A stretch of 64,000 nt of DNA from Salticus scenicus (taxonomy: Eukaryota > Arthropoda > Arachnida > Araneae > Salticidae). A program made the translations under genes and the position numbers. The notes beneath the pieces were generated by a model. The model saw only the letters and a list, made by a program, of their open reading frames with translations. It ran no database searches and was not told the DNA's origin. Of this stretch, positions 1-11,410 are shown piece after piece (within the stretch, counting starts at the first letter, position 1; each line of letters begins with the position of its first letter). The DNA lies in NCBI GenBank assembly GCA_963930645.1, contig OZ005648.1:152003035-152067034 (forward strand), given 5' to 3'.

Positions 1-471
1 GAGATTAGGTATTGTCCGCTCTTAAGGCACACAGGATGATTGAGAAAAATTTCAATAAAAACAGAGATAACACTCTATAAATTCCTTTCTTGAACAGAAA
101 TGGCTACATTTCGCGTCTAGTGCCATGTAGCGAGATTAAAATGAGATACATACGTCGTATTCTTATAAATACCCTAGGTATTTCTCAAATTAATTCGATT
201 ATACATGCATTTTAATGCTCACGGTATTTTAAATTACCATCAGTTGATAACGGGTTAAGTGTCATATTATGCTAAAACTAACGGTATTCAACTACTTAAC
301 GGACGTATCCATTCGCGAATTTAACTGCTCGTGTATATTTTCTTCAAAAATTAAAAGTTTATTTCTAGAAAGAATAGAAAATTAATTAAAATATTTTTAA
401 TTGTATCAAAACACATTCTCTGTAACCGCATGAAAGTAATATTTCTTACATCTCATTCAAACATAACCACA

Positions 472-514
472 TCTCTCTCTCTGTATATATATATATATAG
501 AGAGAGAGAGAGAA
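472..514. repeat. Compound (CT)n(TA)n(AG)n palindromic microsatellite
   Basis: A CT run passes into a TA run and then an AG run, so the tract is self-complementary and could form a hairpin or cruciform. The flanks from 1 to 716 are otherwise A+T-rich sequence in which I see no gene. Confidence 0.9.
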
Positions 515-716
515 ACCGACCGATTAGTAGTAATATAATATTATCAGTGCAAACATTTGAAATTTAAAGATGATTTAATTTCAGTATTCAAACAATTATT
601 CTGATCATAAACGAAGACCACCCAAATCAAACCAAAAAAGAAATAAAGTAAAATCTAAATGAATCATAGCAAATTGGAATGAGAAAAAAGCATTATTTGC
701 TATGAATATATATATA

Positions 717-1432
717 CAGGGTGATGAATTTAAAAGAGTACCCGTTGGTTTTTCTTATTACTATTAAATATGACGGAAATGTGGCAACTATTCTAACACT
801 GAACTATAAATATCTGAACCTTGCTTAAGTGTGGGCGACAATTTCTAACACTATTGGACTTTTTACAACTTTATTTGTGAGGTAAAGCAGAAATGGAGAC
901 ACACAATATAATCCTGTAATAATTTTATTTATGAAAAACAAAATTTAATTAAATTTTTTTACATTATCATTCCTACATTACATTTACATTTACATTGTTA
1001 TTTCATAGGCTTTTCCAGGGAAGTCCTGCAAACATCGATGAATTAAAACAGATGATAACTGAAGAAATCTCGTCAATAACACCAACAATGCTGCGAAGTG
1101 TGTCAAAAACCTAGTTCGACGTATTCATGTTTTCATTCAAAATGGTGGCGAACATTTTCAACATTTTCTGCGAGGAATGATAATGTAAAAAAAAAATGAA
1201 TTAAATTATGTTTTTCGAAACAAAATTATTACAGGATTAAATAAATTGTGCGTCTCCATTTCTGTTTTACCGCACAAATAAAGTTGTAACAGTCCAAGAG
1301 TGTTAGAAATTGTCTAACAAACTTAAATAAGGTTAAAACAATCCTACTTCAATGTTAGAATAGTTGCCACATCCGTCAGATTTAAAGGTTATAAGAAAAA
1401 CCCACGAGTACTCTTTTAAACTAATCACCCAG
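717..1432. mobile_element. Long-TIR Tc1/mariner-superfamily remnant
   Basis: The ends are inverted repeats of about 250 bp (CAGGGTGAT at the left, ATCACCC(A)G at the right), flanked on both sides by TA, the target duplication of the Tc1/mariner superfamily. The arms match through the AAAGAGTAC block, the GTTAGAATAGTTGCCAC block and the TTACAGGATTA block. Only about 150 bp between the arms is unique, and it carries a broken transposase tail (separate entry). This looks like an internally deleted, inactive copy. The same design recurs at 44793-45442. Confidence 0.85.
1028..1175 (+). pseudogene. Transposase C-terminal remnant (mariner-like)
   Basis: One frame reads ANIDELKQMITEEISSITPT, continues MLRSVSKT and then hits a stop. 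After a frame change it continues RRIHVFIQNGGEHFQHFL. The pattern of an EEI segment, an LR-V segment and a terminal NGGEHFQH is typical of the C-terminal tail of mariner-like transposases. The DDE catalytic core is absent. It lies exactly between the long inverted repeats, as expected for what remains of that element's own gene. No function remains. Confidence 0.65.
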
Positions 1433-1460
1433 TATATTGTTATATGCCTAACTACAAAAC

Positions 1461-1496
<36 letters not shown>

Positions 1497-1516
1497 TATT
1501 ATTATTATTATTATTA
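1461..1516. repeat. (AAT)n-(ATT)n compound microsatellite
   Basis: AAT repeats switch to ATT repeats at about 1495, making the tract palindromic. Similar trinucleotide tracts occur at 9413-9441, 33984-34013, 51040-51068 and 59364-59404. Confidence 0.95.
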
Positions 1517-3080
1517 AATGTTTGTAAAAGATATTATAGTAAGCTTTTATTATTGGCAAGAAGGTACTAATAAATCGTTACTCAAAATCAAAATTAGTTC
1601 CTGTGCATGTCCAATCACAACGTTTTATTAACATACAGTCAGATAGTGGGTTGATTATCAGTTCATAGATTTATTCTTGAGAGACTGATTTATAACAATT
1701 TAAAATCGTTGTTAAATTAATCTTGAAATAAAACATTCTGTGAGATTCAATGAAAATAATTATTTGAGTTCTTTGAATTAAAATATTTTTCCTTAATTAA
1801 CGCTAAAAAAACTCATATTAAATAAACACTGTTTTAAAATAGTGAAATTAGATCAAAACGTAACTAGAGAAGCTAATTTTCTAATCATCAAAATAACAAA
1901 TATTAAACAAAATATTGTTATAACAACTTTTTATAATTAGAATAAAGATATTAGTAAATCGTAACTATAAATCAGAACTAGTCGATGTCATATCAGTGTT
2001 TTTTAACATGAAGTTAAAAAGTGTGTGCATTGTGAGTTTATATATTTATACTATAGCGGATGTAAATTAATTACAACAATTTGAAAACTCTGTTAAAGTA
2101 ATCTTGAAAGAAAATATAGTCTGAGATTCACAGAAAGTCAATAATTGATTTATTTATTTGAAATATTTCCCTTAATTAAAACAAAATAACACATCTTGAA
2201 AAATACTGTTATAAATTTGTTGAACTTTTATGGTGGTTCTTATCCGTCACATAAAAAATATCTATAAATCATTTTTATTTTGATTCTAGTCATTTTTCAT
2301 TTCATTTAACTAAAATGTTTCGTAAATGATGACATATTATATCTGTGCCCTGTGAAGATTAACTTAAACAGTTCAAATTGGTCTGTCTAGATTGATGACA
2401 TTACGATAACAGTTATTACGATCGATGTGTAATACTGCATCGTTAATTCCTAACAATATCTTAATTTTATTATATGTTAAATATTTATTTTTAGAACGAA
2501 ATAATACTAATTATTGGGTAACAAATATTTTTAATTATTAAATAATGTGGAGTTGTGTAATGAGTCAGTCACATTTTTCATAAGATCATGTCATCAGAGA
2601 AAAGAATGTATCGACGTCATAATAAATTAAATTTTAATGAATTTTCTTGTGATGTGACTAAAACAGGGTTTACGAATAAAAGTGTATTTAGGTCGTGATG
2701 TTATACTCATAGAAAAGTTTTGTTCAATTAATGAAATTTTGGTTGGCACATCAAAATGTCTGTTTGAATGTATACCAATAGATATTTTAGTTAACAAAAT
2801 AATTTCAAATGATTTGTTTTGTCATTTTAATAAAAATAAAGTTGTTTTCATGCAATTTTTGTTTTTTAATTACGAATACATAAATCACATAGTAAAAAGA
2901 AAAAAAAATCTATTAATATGAGGAAGTACAAAGAAATTTTGTTTAAATTTTGTTCATTTGTTATCAATATATATAATTTTTTAATTTTCGTGACAGAATT
3001 AATTTTTATTTTTTAATGAAAATTCTATTTAAAACAACAACAACAACAAAAAAAAAAAAAAGCCGACAAAATAAAATCAG
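1517..3080. other. A+T-rich stretch, no recognised feature
   Basis: Only chance open frames are present. The 79-codon plus-strand frame at 2682-2921 is A+T-biased and has no recognisable motif. A poly-A run lies at about 3049-3061. Confidence 0.6.
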
Positions 3081-3975
3081 CAAAACACACATTTTGTAAG
3101 TCTTAAAAAAAGTCTTGCAAGTAATGCAAAGAAAAGTCTTACAAACTGTATATAGAAGCGTCTTAAATTTAGACAGAAATGTGTCTAAAGTTCCAATTCA
3201 GACACATAAATGTCTGAAACAAGTAAGCGTGCGAAATTTCAGACAGCAAATGCTTCTTAAATTAAGACACATAAGTGTCTTTTCATAAATGAACTGAAAT
3301 AAGTGTCTGAATAAAGTTGATATGTCTAAAATTAAGATATATTACTGTTTAAAAACATAAAAATTCAGACATTTTACAGTTTCGGCAATTAGAAATACAG
3401 GCATTTCAAAGTTCAGACACTTAGAAGTTCAGACATTTGTACTACTTAACAAATTTTCCAATATGGAATCTACTTTAAGAAACATATTAAACTTTGGTTA
3501 TTACGGAAATTTGTATTGCAAAAACATAAAACTGCTATTTGTTTCACGGATTCTAGAATATATTTCATTATACAATCAATATGCACCGTGTATCCCGGTG
3601 GCATGATTGGGTAGAAGTTCGCCTTTGAATCCGTTGGTTGCCTGTCAGATTTCAGACCCGGGAAATGGAAATTTTTTTTGTAAAAATTATTAATGCTTTT
3701 TTTTTTTTTTTAAATATGCTCTAGGAGATTCTAAAATCTATTTTTCACAGATAAACACTATAACACTCAACCTTTTATTCATTTATTTAAGCAAAATATT
3801 CACGACGGGATCAAAGATGGCGGAATTTCAGACATTTCAAGTGTCTGAAACGATGCGTTTTTAAGATACTTTAAGTGTCTCAAAGAAATGAGGCACTCTT
3901 TTGCTTCTTGAAATGGAACACCCCATTTTAGACACATTTGTGTCTGAATTTCAGACACTTGTATTTATAGTGATA
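3080..3975. repeat. Cluster of GTCTGAA/TTCAGAC motifs in both orientations
   Basis: At least a dozen copies of a short motif around TTCAGACA(C)TT or its complement AAGTGTCTGAA are scattered over about 900 bp, with related AAGACAC/GTGTCTTA variants. Spacing is irregular, so this is not a simple tandem array. The middle (about 3590-3665) is richer in G+C and faintly tRNA-like. It may be a decayed element built of short inverted subrepeats; I cannot assign it to a family. Confidence 0.6.
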
Positions 3976-4011
3976 TTCTAATTATTCCTTATAAATTGCA
4001 TGAAAATTTTA

Positions 4012-4047
4012 CTGCAATCTGGCGTATGTAAATACGCCAGATTGCAG
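4012..4047. repeat. Perfect 16-bp-stem hairpin, part of a compound palindrome
   Basis: CTGCAATCTGGCGTAT is followed by the loop GTAA and then its exact complement. Immediately downstream (4048-4078) the same TACGCCAGAT/ATCTGGCGTA core pairs again around a second loop. Four copies of the CTGGCGTA core in alternating orientation therefore sit in under 70 bp. Confidence 0.9.
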
Positions 4048-4085
4048 TACGCCAGATTGCCAGATACGATCTGGCGTATGTAAAT

Positions 4086-6239
4086 TTTCAAACTGAAATA
4101 TTTTATTATTTTTGATGTGTTTAATTATTTAATGATAAGTTTAATTTAGAATCTCATACGTACTATAAATATTAAATATTAAATTTTAAAATTGTAGTTA
4201 ATTAAATAATATCAGTTCACATCATTTTTAATTAATTAGTATTAAACACAAAAACTGTACATTTTATGTACAACACGCTGTAATAACATACGTACATATC
4301 ATGCAACGTTAAAAAATAATCACACTTATCGAATTCTTTGCATTCTTTCACAAAGACATTAGAAATTCGTATTCATTTAGGTAATCAAATTTAGATAACT
4401 GGAATTTAATCAACGATTTATAATTAATAATCGTCTGCTACGAATGCCTTTTCTAAATTCATTAACTTCCCACATAATTCAAGGAACTCCTTTTGAATTT
4501 TTCATATGATGCTAGTCGGATATATCATTTCCTAACAGTGTTTTGTTTGGCTTCCATTGTTATCTATTATTCTTCAATGGAGCGAATCATCTCTCTTTTG
4601 TTCTTCGATGACAGCTATTTAAATATGAATGTTTTAGTTAATTGGAGAATTAATAATTTTTTGTCTCATGAAACTGTTTGGTACATGACTACATAAATCT
4701 TTAAGTGGCAAGGGAAAAAAAAAAGCATTTAATTTCACTACATTTCATTAAATGTAAAGAATGGCATTTCGTGTCTTGAGAAAATAACCAAAAATTATTT
4801 GTAAATCTTAATTCAAATGTAACAATCTGTAACACTGTAAATATTTTATAGGAATTAATATGAATAACGTTTTTATTAAAAGTTTAAATTGTGCATGCAG
4901 CTTTGAAAAGGAAAACTTATAAGTTGAACATGTATTAAAACATTTTTTTTTTTTTTTTTTTTGTAAAAGAAATATATATATATATATCAATAATTATGAA
5001 AAAATGTTTAAAATGTATTATTTATTTATTTATTTATAATTTTTGTTTAATTACATTATAAATACTTAATTAACAAATTTAGATTTTTTAAACGATAAAC
5101 AAGAAAAATTCTTTTTTTCTTTCCATTGTAAGAGATATATCGTTAAATTAATCTTTAGTTATTATTGTTATTATTATTATTACTAATTATTATAACAGTG
5201 AGACAATGGTAAAGTTAGACGAAAATTAAAGAATTATTTTTCATATTAATTAAAATGATTTGTTAAAGGAGATCTTCTTTAAAAACAAAAATATATTACA
5301 ATATTTTAACTTAAAAAAAAACAATAAAATATAAAATGGTATTATTTTTACCAAAAGTAAGCATAAAAATTCAAATAATATTTATTTCTGATGCATAAAA
5401 ATGCCAGTAGAATATACAACAGCCATATGCGTCCTTTATTCATATAATATACAATAACTGCTAGCTTTATGTTTCATAAAAAATGATATAAAATTTTAAA
5501 TCAACATCTAAAGCGGAATAGGATTCTAATTTATTTGCAAATTTAGGAGTCACATCACCTGAAAGCTGCACTCACCTTTATCTTGTTCATTGTTTGAAAA
5601 TTCATTCATTTCTATCATTTTTAAAAGAAAACTGAAAAAAAAAAAAGAAAAGCAAATGACTAAATCAAGTTATTTAAAAACTTAAAAATAAAATAAAATA
5701 AAATAAAACGAAATCACTTTCAATAACATACACTAAACTTTAGAAAATAGTATTTGGAAATTATTTTTTGAAAATAAATAAATAAATAAATAATAATTTT
5801 TTGGAGTTTTTAAGTGAGCACAAATTCCGTCGTATCATAAATTTCAAATTTTAAACAAGAAACAAGAAAAATAATATTTTTCTTGTTTGTCGTTTAAGAA
5901 GACTGTTTTCCCTGTTTTCTTAAAAAAAAAAAGTATTTTTGTAAGTTTTTAATGTCTGTATCGTATGCATAATTATTTTTTTTAATTATTATTATTATTA
6001 TTATTATTTTGTGACGCACATAGAATTTTCAATATGTTTAATAAAATAAATCACAAAACTAATTTTGGTAAAATGCACAATGAAGGAAAATAAGGTAAAA
6101 TGCATAATAACTTTTTGTTATCAACTATTATTATTTTTTATTTGCTTGCCTGCGCAATATTTAGCTATATAAAAGATAAAATATAATTTAATTTTAACTA
6201 TCATATAATTGTGCAATGGAAGATAAGTTATATAAAAAC
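4086..6239. other. A+T-rich stretch, no recognised gene
   Basis: Contains poly-T (4941-4962), short TTA/AAT and TAAA microsatellites (about 5019-5036, 5690-5707, 5775-5792, 5986-6007) and chance open frames of at most 67 codons without motifs. Confidence 0.6.
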
Positions 6240-6241
6240 TA

Positions 6242-6455
6242 CAGTCAGCTGCAAAATTATTGAAACATACATCCACATTTTTCGTATATAATGTTTTAGT
6301 TAAATCGCTAATTTTTTATCATCAACTGACTTATTTATAAACAGATAAAAATTAAGCTCATGAATCGACAAACATTTACTTAACAAAACTGTATTAGGTG
6401 CACGAAACAAGCATACGAATTATTGCTAGTGCTTCAATAACTTTGCTGCTGACTG
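6242..6455. mobile_element. 214-bp palindromic MITE, TA-flanked (Tc1/mariner type)
   Basis: The left end CAGTCAGCTGCAAAATTATT pairs with the right end, whose complement begins CAGTCAGCAGCAAAGTTATT, and both ends abut TA. It has no coding capacity. The CAGTC start, TA target and size match the two 213-bp elements at 38846 and 44095, although the interior differs. Confidence 0.85.
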
Positions 6456-6521
6456 TACAATGTTATTGAAGAAAAATGTAAAACATAATTTTAAGCAAAT
6501 TAAATAACAGTACAAACAATT

Positions 6522-6559
6522 TATCTCTCTCTCTCTCTCTCTCTTTTTTTTTTTTTTTT
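6522..6559. repeat. (TC)n tract followed by poly-T
   Basis: About nine TC repeats run directly into a T homopolymer. The same arrangement recurs at about 9249-9282. Confidence 0.9.
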
Positions 6560-8219
6560 AACATTTCCATTATTGTTGATTATATTGATCACAAAAATTG
6601 CAATAAAACATTATATTTCACCGATTTAAATAATAATAATAATATCGATAATAATAATAATACATTAGTCAGGAATATTAATATCAAGTTTATAAAAAAA
6701 ATTATAAATCTGAATTAAATTACTCAGCAACAAATTATATACATATATATACGTATATGTACATTTATATATTTTTCTTTTGAAGTTCAAAAACTAGATT
6801 TCTCCCTCTTGATTCAAATACTGCATCTGCTTAAAAAAAAAAAAAAAAAACACTGATATGCATATTCTTATATAATTGATGAAAATGTAAAAAAAAAAAA
6901 AAAAAGAAGAAGAAGAAGAACAGATTTATTTTCATTTTCATTAATAAAAAGCGTTTTTTCCTTTCATTTTTATAAAATAATTCATTTTCAAGTATCGCAT
7001 AAGTAGATGCGAACAACTGCTTGTGATATTGAATCAAAGAGATGACAGTTGCATTACTACAAGGTTAATGAACCCCCCTTCCTTCTCTGATCAATATTCA
7101 TTCTAATTAAATGAATACAGCATTTTTAAATGATTTTCAATGATGTACTATATTTATTGAACATCACGTTTTATCTTTTTGTAAAAAAAAAAAAAATCTG
7201 CATTTATATGTTCTAATATTTTAACAAATTCATGCATATGTAATGCATAAATGCAATATTTTAAATAAGGCGACAGAGGATATTAATTTTTGGGAAATTT
7301 ATTTATTTCTACATTGATAGGAAATATTGCATATTAGTCTAGAATTGTTTATAAATGAAAAATATAAATTTGAAAATAAGACAGTAAATTTGTAAATTAA
7401 TTGTTTACTTTAACATACTTCATGCTCAGTAATTTTTGCTTCAGATACTAATTTTTTTTTTCTTAAGCTAGCTACTTTTAGCTGGAATTAAAATTAACAA
7501 GTAGCTTTATTTACATTCATAATAATGATGAAAAAATTTTCTTAATAATATATGATTTCAAACAAATTTTTATAAAGTACTGTAACAAAATCATTACCCT
7601 TTTTTTATGCAAATATATATATATATAATATTATATATATGTGTATCTATGTATAATGTTTACCAAATTTTAAGATTTAACAAAAATTCAGGCGCATGGA
7701 GTGTTTTAAAAATGAAAGGTTAATTAACAAACTTTAATTAACATATTTTTAATTAAGTTTTATATTTTGCTTTTAATTTTATATTCTTCATCTATAAACA
7801 GTCTTATGGCAATATATTATTAATTATTATTTAACGCCCACTATACCATAAAATTCTTTTTCTTACTGTCAAAATCGCCTTATTGATACTATTGCAATAA
7901 ATAAAGCCAAAATGGCCAAATTATCAAATTGGTCTCTGTAGGTTTTATTGAGGAATTATTCGTCTGTTTATTTTTCGTTCTCATTATTTTCCTTTTTATC
8001 ATATACATATATATATGTATATAGATATATAGCTGCATTTCATTTCTGTATTCGAGGTCTAGTATTTATAAGCATTCTTGGATTGTTATGAAATTCTTAA
8101 ATGTTATTTAGTATCTCTGTAGAATTTACAGGAAGGCAGTAAAATAACTTTTACTGTTTGTACAGCAAAAACTAATTACCAAAGAAAACCAAATTTAATG
8201 TATATACCATAGAAGACAT
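6560..8219. other. A+T-rich stretch, no recognised gene
   Basis: Holds A runs at 6833-6850 and 6889-6905, an AGA run, TA tracts near 7614-7640 and 7999-8025, and no supported coding sequence. The 68-codon minus-strand frame at 6831-7037 is mostly poly-phenylalanine from the A runs. Confidence 0.6.
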
Positions 8220-8220
8220 G

Positions 8221-8628
8221 GGGAGATGGTTTCCGCAAAGAAAAAATTATCTCTAAATGTCGCCTATATTGAAGATTTTAGCGCTGTTCCCAAGAACGAA
8301 TTATTGAATTTCTACAAGCAAAATAGATTATGCAACTTTCTTAGTGCATATGGTAATTTAGAATTGTTGAAAACGAAATAAATTAATATTTTATACACAG
8401 ACGGTTAATCTGGCATGTCATTCATTTCTGCACGTGCATTCTATTCGAGCATTAATAAAAACTTTACATAATCTATTTTTCGTGTATTACCAAAAATCAC
8501 ATATGAATTAAGAAAAGTTTATAATTTTCCTAGATTGTAGAAATTTAATATTATTTACATCACAACAGCGCCGAAGTCTGCCCTATGGACATAGGATGAT
8601 AATTTTTTCTTTGCGGAAACCATCTCCC
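8221..8628. mobile_element. Non-autonomous element with ~65-bp TIRs (GGGAGATGGTTTCCG)
   Basis: The left end GGGAGATGGTTTCCGCAAAG and the right end CTTTGCGGAAACCATCTCCC are perfect complements. Similarity continues inward through AAAAAATTATC to a GGCGCTGTT-like block. The internal 270 bp is A+T-rich and non-coding. The flanking octamers do not match, so the target duplication has decayed or is of another kind. A Merlin-like origin is possible from the GG start, but I cannot demonstrate it. Confidence 0.8.
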
Positions 8629-9411
8629 AAAATCTTGCACAATCTGCAATTGAATTTTTGTTGTATTCGGTTTTTTAGGTTTTGTTGTAGTTGCCGCGAA
8701 AATGGAAAGTTATTTTATGGTCACCGTGTACAATATTTAAAAGAACAGGGGCTGTTATAATCTTTTAACAACAGTTACAAATTTACAAATTTTACAAATT
8801 TAATTCAAATCCGGTTAGTAGGCATTTGTTTCGTCATTCGTGTTTTTTTACAGTTTCTATTTAGGGGAATCTTGATATTTGTCACCCTTTTAAGCATCAG
8901 TTTCGTCTAATCATTAGCTAGTTAAAAAAGGTAATTAGGACATCGAGAACAAATAAAAAATAAATATTCACACCAAAACTCAATAAAAGCTTTCTAAACT
9001 GGTTTTAACAAGAAGGTGAGGCCCACATTTATTGAAATTACGTAAGGTCCGTGGCTGAACCAAAAAATAAATAAATAAAATTTATTAAAAAATCAAAGAA
9101 CGGGAAAATCAGATTTTTTTAATATAACAAATCATTAATTAAGCAGTCAGTATTATGTACTACAAAAATATATTTCTATTGTGCATGTACGTTTTCATTG
9201 CGCATACCTTTTAAATATATAATTTCTAAATTTTTAAAACTTTTCTAATCTCTCTCTCTCTCTCTCTCACTCTTTTTTTTTAATTTCTAACATAACTTTA
9301 TTCGATTACCGTGATGGAGGTAACTCCTAGATTAGCGGATAATTGGATGAACCTGGCACAAGGCCTTTCTGGATTTAAAATTCTAAATTTATATGTATTT
9401 TTTTTTCTTAA

Positions 9412-9442
<31 letters not shown>

Positions 9443-10484
9443 TGCACGAATGAAATTTTCGTGAAACTTAAGTAAATTTTAATTAAAATTATGATGCAGT
9501 AAATTTAAATGTATCAGGAAAATATAATATATACGTGCATTTCAAGAAATAATAGATGTATAAATCAACATATTACGTCATATATACATGAAATATTGCT
9601 GGGTTGACAAAATAGCTTTAACAAAACCGATATATTTTCCATTCTCGCGAAGCCCAATATGGCTTTTAAGCATTTCTTAAATTTTAAAATCGCCGGAATT
9701 TTCGATTAATTTTTTTTTTTTTAAATGTTGTAAAATTATTTTGAGTTAAAAAAAAAAAAAAAAAAAAGTCCTTCAGTCCCATTTCTGTCCTACAAATACT
9801 AAATAGGGCCACTTCGTATGCAACATACATTCCTTGCTTCTCTTATCCAAAACATGACAACCGAATTTTGCCAGCTGCAGCCACTTACTCTTCTGGAAAA
9901 AATATATTTAAAAAAAAAAAAATCTTAAAACATTTTCTCGTCTGCCGTTCTTCTGAAAAAGGGCCATTTTTTATCAAACTGAATTTTAAGCCCTATATAA
10001 AAACCATTAGTGTTTCAAAGAATCATATTTATCTAGTTTTTTTCTTACTTACTTTCTTTTTTCATGCTAGTCGAGTGTCGAATGAATTGTCCATTACACA
10101 GTAAAGAAAAAAAAAAAATCTTTTTTTTTTTTTTTTTTAATCGAATTTTTTTTTTTTTTTTTTTTTTTTAAGTTGTTTGTTCAGAACACAGCGCAAGTGC
10201 TTTACTTTTATAGTATGCGTATATTTTTGAATAAGAAAGAGCTTACACCGATTTTGGAGACATTTACTTCTAGGATGCATCGTGTAAAATCGTTAAACAG
10301 TTAGAGGGAAAACGGGTACTTGCAATTTTGTTGCATGACCAGAATAAATGTGCAAAGATTTTAATAACATATAGACAGAATTTTGTCAGAATGCATTAGT
10401 TTGAGACTGCAATATAAACACGTCGTTGTAATATTTTCTCTTTTTATCAGATAAACATATATACTTATTCTTCCACCCATATTA
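8629..10484. other. A+T-rich stretch, no recognised gene
   Basis: Contains (CT)n plus poly-T at 9249-9282, (AAT)n at 9413-9441, A runs near 9749-9767, and a dense block of A and T runs at 10107-10170. No coding sequence is supported. Confidence 0.6.
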
Positions 10485-10492
10485 AACCAGAG

Positions 10493-10661
10493 CAGCGTTG
10501 TGAACTTGGGGAGATTTTTTATTCAATTCTCACCAATAATTTTGAGAAGTGATATTTGATATACATAAGAGACGATTAATTTTCGAAGTAATCAGGCAAT
10601 CGTTACAATTAAAATTTAGTGGTGTCTGTTGAATAAAAATGTCCCCAATCTGGCAACACTG
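10493..10661. mobile_element. 169-bp hAT-type MITE (family CAGTGTTGCCA) with exact 8-bp TSD
   Basis: The element begins CAGCGTTG, ends GGCAACACTG, and is flanked on both sides by the identical octamer AACCAGAG (10485-10492 and 10662-10669). An 8-bp duplication with CAG-type termini is the signature of hAT transposons. The subterminal block CACCAATAATTTTGAGAAGT is shared with the copies at 20417 and 53475. Confidence 0.92.
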
Positions 10662-10664
10662 AAC

Positions 10665-10795
10665 CAGAGTTGCCAATATTTATAATTTATTCCGGAGCAA
10701 TGTTGGTCTTGCCTTTATTTCAGACCACTATTTTTGTAGAAAATTTTTCTCCAATATGTAACTAGAATAAAATAAGAAAATAATTATTCTTCAAA
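10665..10795. mobile_element. Partial hAT-type MITE (family CAGAGTTGCCAA)
   Basis: Begins CAGAGTTGCCAATATTTATA and continues into ATTTATTCCGGAGCA, the inverted end found complete at 10994-11190 and, diverged, at 41673-41871. It starts inside the target duplication of the preceding MITE and breaks off at a poly-A run. The right half is missing. Confidence 0.65.
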
Positions 10796-10993
10796 AAAAA
10801 AAAAAAAAAAATGTGGAATGACAAAAAAGCCGGTACTAACAATCCTTTGGAACAAAGTATGAAAGTTGTCAACTCTGTTCCATTCTCTTACGTAATTATA
10901 CTAATAAAAGCAAATTGTATGTACGTCTGGCTGTCTTCTCACGAATCACTGAATGCAGAAAGATGCAAAAAAGTACCAAAAACTGAAAATTAC

Positions 10994-11190
10994 ATGGTTG
11001 CCAACATTTTCATTTATTCTGGAGCATTTTTAGCCACGACTGTATTCTGCACCACTGTATTTATAGAAAAAAAAATATCTGATGTATAACTACGATAGAA
11101 TAAGAAAAAAATTTCTCTAAAAATAAAAGTGGTATTGTATAAAGGTAAGGCGAAAAATGCTCCGGAATAAATTAAATTGTTGGCAGCTCT
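10994..11190. mobile_element. hAT-type MITE (family CAGAGTTGCCAA)
   Basis: The left end GGTTGCCAACATTTTC with ATTCTGGAGCATTTTTAGCC is mirrored at the right by GGCGAAAAATGCTCCGGAAT with TTGTTGGCAGCTCTG. The centre is non-coding. The overlapping short open frames at 10811-11089 and 11014-11211 are readings of the inverted repeats, not genes. Confidence 0.8.
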
Positions 11191-11253
11191 GAAATTAACG
11201 AATGATTCCAAGTTGGTAATTTAAATTAATTTACACCAATCAATATTAAAACA

Positions 11254-11410
11254 TAAAAACTTCTTCACACATCATAAAAATAATGAAAGCACTACTGGTT
11301 TCAAAAGAACGGGGCCTTTCTTCTTCAGGTGCAAAACATGTGCAGTCTTGGAGACAAAAGCAAATCCGGTAGTGCTTTCTTTAATTTTATGGTGTTTGAA
11401 GAAGTTTTTA
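11254..11410 (-). ncRNA. Hammerhead-ribozyme-like hairpin (Penelope/retrozyme type), probably decayed
   Basis: On the minus strand an imperfect outer stem of about 40 bp (AAAAACTTCTTC against GAAGAAGTTTTT) narrows to GCACTACCGG (11375-11366) pairing with CCAGTAGTGC (11298-11289), one mismatch. Between them lie CTGAAGA (11328-11322), matching the CUGANGA core, and GAAA (11302-11299), in the order and spacing of a type I hammerhead. The base after the cleavage-side stem reads GAU rather than the canonical GUH, and stem II is weak, so this copy is probably inactive. Hammerheads of this form are known from Penelope-like elements and animal retrozymes. The ribozyme reading is inference from motif order. 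Confidence 0.5.

Noticed and set aside
3590..3665. Possible tRNA or SINE head (GGTGGCATGATTGGGTAG and a weak B-box-like block)
   Set aside because: No cloverleaf can be completed by eye and the B box is poor. Kept only as a remark within the motif cluster.
8213..8636. Target duplication of the GGGAGATGG element
   Set aside because: Neither 8- nor 9-bp flanks agree, so the superfamily is left open.
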